Below are positions 6,353 through 8,119 of a stretch of DNA of 8,119 bases, piece by piece; positions within the stretch are counted from its first letter, which is position 1, and the number at the start of each line of letters is the position of its first letter. The notes beneath the pieces were generated by a model that saw only the letters and a program-made list of their open reading frames with translations, made no database searches and was not told the DNA's origin. The position numbers were made by a program, and so were the translations under genes. Source of the DNA: Acetobacteraceae bacterium (lineage in GTDB: Bacteria > Pseudomonadota > Alphaproteobacteria > Acetobacterales > Acetobacteraceae); the NCBI GenBank assembly GCA_027340195.1, contig DAHWNE010000413.1:1-8119 (forward strand). Reading direction: 5' to 3'.

Positions 6353-6820
6353 TCAGGCTTCCCGGGCCTTTATCATGCGTAGCGGCGTGTAGCTCAGCAG
6401 CAGGGTCGAATCGGAGCGCAGCACCTGGTTGCGGGTGCGCACCAGCCCGCGCCCGGGGCGGGAGCGCGATCGGCGCGCCTCGATCACCTCGCATTCCACA
6501 TGGATGGTGTCCCCGACGCAGCAGGGGGCGTGAACGGTCAGCTGCATCTCCAGGAAGGCGAAGCCGGTGTGTTGCATCGTGGCGTGGACCAGCAGCCCTT
6601 CGGCGAAGGCATAGACCATGGCGCCGGGCACCACGCGGCGGCGGATGTCGCTTTCCTCGGCCAGGAATTCCTGGTTGGTGAACAGCACCTCGGTCATGCC
6701 GGTGACGCCGATGAAATTGACCAGGTCGGCTTCGGTCAGGGTGCGCCCGATGGTGCGGAAGCGGCGGCCGAGGGGGAGGTCCTCGAAGCAGAGTCCGAGG
6801 CCCAGGGTTTCCAGGCTCAT
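6353..6820 (-). CDS. MaoC-like hotdog-fold protein lacking the hydratase catalytic pair
   Basis: A 155-residue single hotdog-domain protein resembling MaoC / (R)-specific enoyl-CoA hydratase family members. It begins FEDLPLGRRFRTIGRTLTEA (12-31), like the family's typical F-x-D-L-x-x-G opening. VVPGAMVYAFAEGLL follows as the long central hotdog helix, then VGDTIHVECEVIEAR as the strand segment. In canonical MaoC hydratases the sequence SGDxNPxH provides the catalytic Asp and His. Here the aligned stretch reads TGMTEVLF, with M42 and F47 in those places, so (R)-hydratase chemistry is unlikely. A binding, thioesterase-like or altered lyase role is possible. The ATG at 6818-6820 has GGAGA seven bases upstream. 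The frame runs open up to 6952, but that extension is arginine/proline-rich and spans the regulatory gap, so I excluded it. It is a lone gene, convergent with the phosphoribosyltransferase and divergent from yghU. Confidence 0.82.
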   Translation of the reverse strand: MSLETLGLGLCFEDLPLGRRFRTIGRTLTEADLVNFIGVTGMTEVLFTNQEFLAEESDIRRRVVPGAMVYAFAEGLLVHATMQHTGFAFLEMQLTVHAPCCVGDTIHVECEVIEARRSRSRPGRGLVRTRNQVLRSDSTLLLSYTPLRMIKAREA

Positions 6821-6916
6821 CGCGCGGTCTCCAGCGGGGGCGGGGGTGTTGGTACCGCGGTTTCGCCGCAGGAACCAGGGCAGGGATCGCCGCGGCGGGG
6901 AACATCCGATAGGCTC

Positions 6917-6943
6917 CCCCGGAACCCGGGGCCGTCGGCCCCG
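6917..6943 (+). promoter_or_regulatory. Overlapping, mutually exclusive hairpins in the yghU leader
   Basis: Two GC stems share bases. One is CCCCGG/CCGGGG with a 3-nt loop (6917-6931). The other is CGGGGCC/GGCCCCG with a 3-nt loop (6927-6943). They cannot form together, because 6927-6931 belongs to both. The second ends 11 nt before the GGAGGA ribosome site of yghU. It could be a leader structure or an operator-like palindrome for the 146-bp divergent gap (6821-6966). In DNA this GC-rich such stems also arise by chance, so the role is uncertain. Confidence 0.3.
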
Positions 6944-6954
6944 CCCTGCCATCC

Positions 6955-6960
6955 GGAGGA
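6955..6960 (+). promoter_or_regulatory. Ribosome binding site of yghU
   Basis: GGAGGA six bases before the ATG at 6967, a near-perfect site that fixes the start of the glutathione transferase gene. Confidence 0.8.
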
Positions 6961-6966
6961 CCGCCC

Positions 6967-7839
6967 ATGACCGATGCCGCCGATTACACTCCGCCCGAGG
7001 TCTGGACCTGGACCAAACCGAGCGGCGGGCGGTTCGCCAGCATCAATCGCCCGATCGCCGGGGCCACCCATGAGAAGGCGCTGCCGGTCGGGCGGCATCC
7101 GCTCCAACTCTATTCGCTGGCCACGCCGAATGGGCAGAAGGTCACCATCATGCTGGAGGAATTGCTGGCGCTCGGCCATTCCGGGGCGGAATACGACGCG
7201 TGGCTGATCCGCATCAGCGAGGGCGATCAGTTTTCAAGTGGATTCGTCGCGGTCAACCCGAACTCGAAGATCCCGGCGCTGCTGGACCGCAGCGGTCCGA
7301 GCCCGATCCGGGTGTTCGAGTCGGGGGCGATCCTGATGTATCTGGCCGAGAAGTTCGGCGCCTTCCTGCCCACCGCCACTGCGGCACGCGCCGAGTGCCT
7401 GTCGTGGCTGTTCTGGCAGATGGGCAGCGCGCCCTATCTGGGCGGCGGGTTCGGGCACTTCTATGCCTATGCGCCGAGCAAGATCGAATACGCGATCGAC
7501 CGCTTCGCAATGGAGGTGAAGCGCCAGCTCGATGTGCTCGACCGACGGCTCGCAGAGAGCGCCTATGTCGCCGGCCCTGACTACACCATCGCCGACATGG
7601 CGATCTGGCCCTGGTACGGCGGGCTGGTGAAGGGGGCGCTGTACGGGGCGGGCAAGTTCCTCTCGGTGCAGGACTATACGCATGTACAGCGCTGGGCCGA
7701 TGCGATCGCCGCCCGCCCGGCGGTGCAGCGTGGGCGGATGGTCAACCGGGTGAACGGCGAGCCGGCGGAGCAGCTGCACGAACGCCACGACGCCGGCGAT
7801 TTCGCGACCCGGACCCAGGACAAACTGGGCGCGGCGTAG
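6967..7839 (+). CDS. yghU: YghU-type glutathione S-transferase / glutathione-dependent disulfide reductase
   Basis: A 290-residue cytosolic protein that matches E. coli YghU (about 288 residues) along nearly its whole length, including the characteristic N-terminal VWTW and INRPIAGATHEKALPVG segments. YghU is a nu-class GST that binds two glutathiones and reduces disulfides rather than acting as a strong transferase. The thioredoxin-like domain (about 45-130) carries YSLATPNGQKV with T53 and N55 (this family uses Thr/Asn in place of a catalytic Cys or Ser), NPNSKIPAL (97-105), where the cis-proline is P103, and FESG (117-120), which contacts glutathione. The all-helical domain follows, with FWQMGSAPYLGGGFGHF and YTIADMAIWPWYG. 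The C-terminal EQLHERHDAGDF tail is also YghU-like. A GGAGGA site precedes the ATG. It is likely monocistronic, diverging from the hotdog gene and converging on recG with an 11-bp gap. Confidence 0.97.
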   Translation: MTDAADYTPPEVWTWTKPSGGRFASINRPIAGATHEKALPVGRHPLQLYSLATPNGQKVTIMLEELLALGHSGAEYDAWLIRISEGDQFSSGFVAVNPNSKIPALLDRSGPSPIRVFESGAILMYLAEKFGAFLPTATAARAECLSWLFWQMGSAPYLGGGFGHFYAYAPSKIEYAIDRFAMEVKRQLDVLDRRLAESAYVAGPDYTIADMAIWPWYGGLVKGALYGAGKFLSVQDYTHVQRWADAIAARPAVQRGRMVNRVNGEPAEQLHERHDAGDFATRTQDKLGAA

Positions 7840-7850
7840 CCTCGGCGCGG

Positions 7851-8119
7851 TCAGCCGGCCAGCAGGGTGCGCATCGCACCCCACTGGCCGAACAGCCGCA
7901 GCAGCACCCGTATCGCGCGCCCGCGCGGGCTGGCCAGGGCCGGATCGCGGTCGAGCAGCAGCGCGGCGTCCTGGTGCGCCATCAGCAGCAGGTGCTCATG
8001 CGCGTCCGGGTCCGCCAAGCGGAAGCCGGGCTGTCCGGCCTGGCGGGTCCCCAGCACGTCGCCGGCGCCGCGGAGGCGGAAATCCGCGTCGGCGATAACA
8101 AATCCGTCCTCGGTGTCGC
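7851..8119 (-). CDS. recG: ATP-dependent DNA helicase RecG, C-terminal end (runs off right edge)
   Basis: Only the last 88 residues are in the window. RecG remodels stalled replication forks and Holliday junctions as a monomeric superfamily 2 helicase. The segment DFRLRGAGDVLGTRQAGQ matches the highly conserved RecG stretch that follows helicase motif VI, and FRLAD plus the helical tail ending in RTLLAG match the usual C-terminus. The reading frame is open to the window edge and the TGA at 7851-7853 closes it at a normal place. It converges on yghU with 11 bp between the two stop codons and no visible terminator. The short visible length limits further detail, but the signature is distinctive. 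Confidence 0.9.
   Translation of the reverse strand, partial: DTEDGFVIADADFRLRGAGDVLGTRQAGQPGFRLADPDAHEHLLLMAHQDAALLLDRDPALASPRGRAIRVLLRLFGQWGAMRTLLAG

Noticed and set aside
6821..6952. 44-residue N-terminal extension of the hotdog protein
   Set aside because: Arg/Pro-rich and without family match, it crosses the yghU promoter region. ATG at 6820 has GGAGA seven bases upstream.
1..8119. CRISPR arrays, tRNA/rRNA genes, insertion sequences, attachment sites
   Set aside because: No regularly spaced repeats, no tRNA-like fold, no transposase or integrase fragment, and no terminal inverted repeats were recognised; nearly all sequence is in identifiable genes.

Overview
The window is GC-rich (roughly 70% by eye), densely packed with genes, and uses GTG/TTG starts and strong GGAGG-type ribosome sites. 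Gene content fits a high-GC proteobacterium: a class II DAHP synthase, a YghU-type glutathione transferase and RecG. An alphaproteobacterium, perhaps of the Acetobacteraceae/Rhodospirillales type, is my best guess. That placement is inferred from gene style, not from a marker gene.

Left part (1-3607, minus strand): four genes form one tightly coupled operon, read right to left. They are an MFS transporter, a PyrK-like Fe-S/FAD electron-transfer subunit, a class 1B dihydroorotate dehydrogenase (PyrD) and an M20-family N-carbamoyl-amino-acid hydrolase that runs off the left edge. The junctions are ATGA, ATGA and an 8-nt overlap with a TTG start. A transporter plus PyrDB/PyrK plus a carbamoylase is not a normal biosynthetic pyr arrangement. 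It looks more like a catabolic unit that imports orotate (or a related pyrimidine or hydantoin), reduces it with NADH, and hydrolyses the ring-opened N-carbamoyl amino acid. The ring-opening dihydroorotase/hydantoinase would have to lie outside the window. This is the most interesting candidate system here and it is inferred.

Middle (3608-6346): a 200-bp divergent promoter region separates this operon from a plus-strand pair: class II DAHP synthase (first step of the shikimate pathway) and a nicotinate phosphoribosyltransferase-family protein. They are 46 bp apart and probably cotranscribed.

Right part (6347-8119): a minus-strand MaoC-like hotdog protein converges on the phosphoribosyltransferase gene with a 6-bp gap. 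It diverges from yghU, a plus-strand GST-like disulfide reductase, across 146 bp that contain two overlapping GC hairpins. The 3' end of recG (minus) converges on yghU with an 11-bp gap and runs off the right edge. I saw no RNA genes, insertion sequences or CRISPR arrays, and no stretch over 300 bp lacks a gene.
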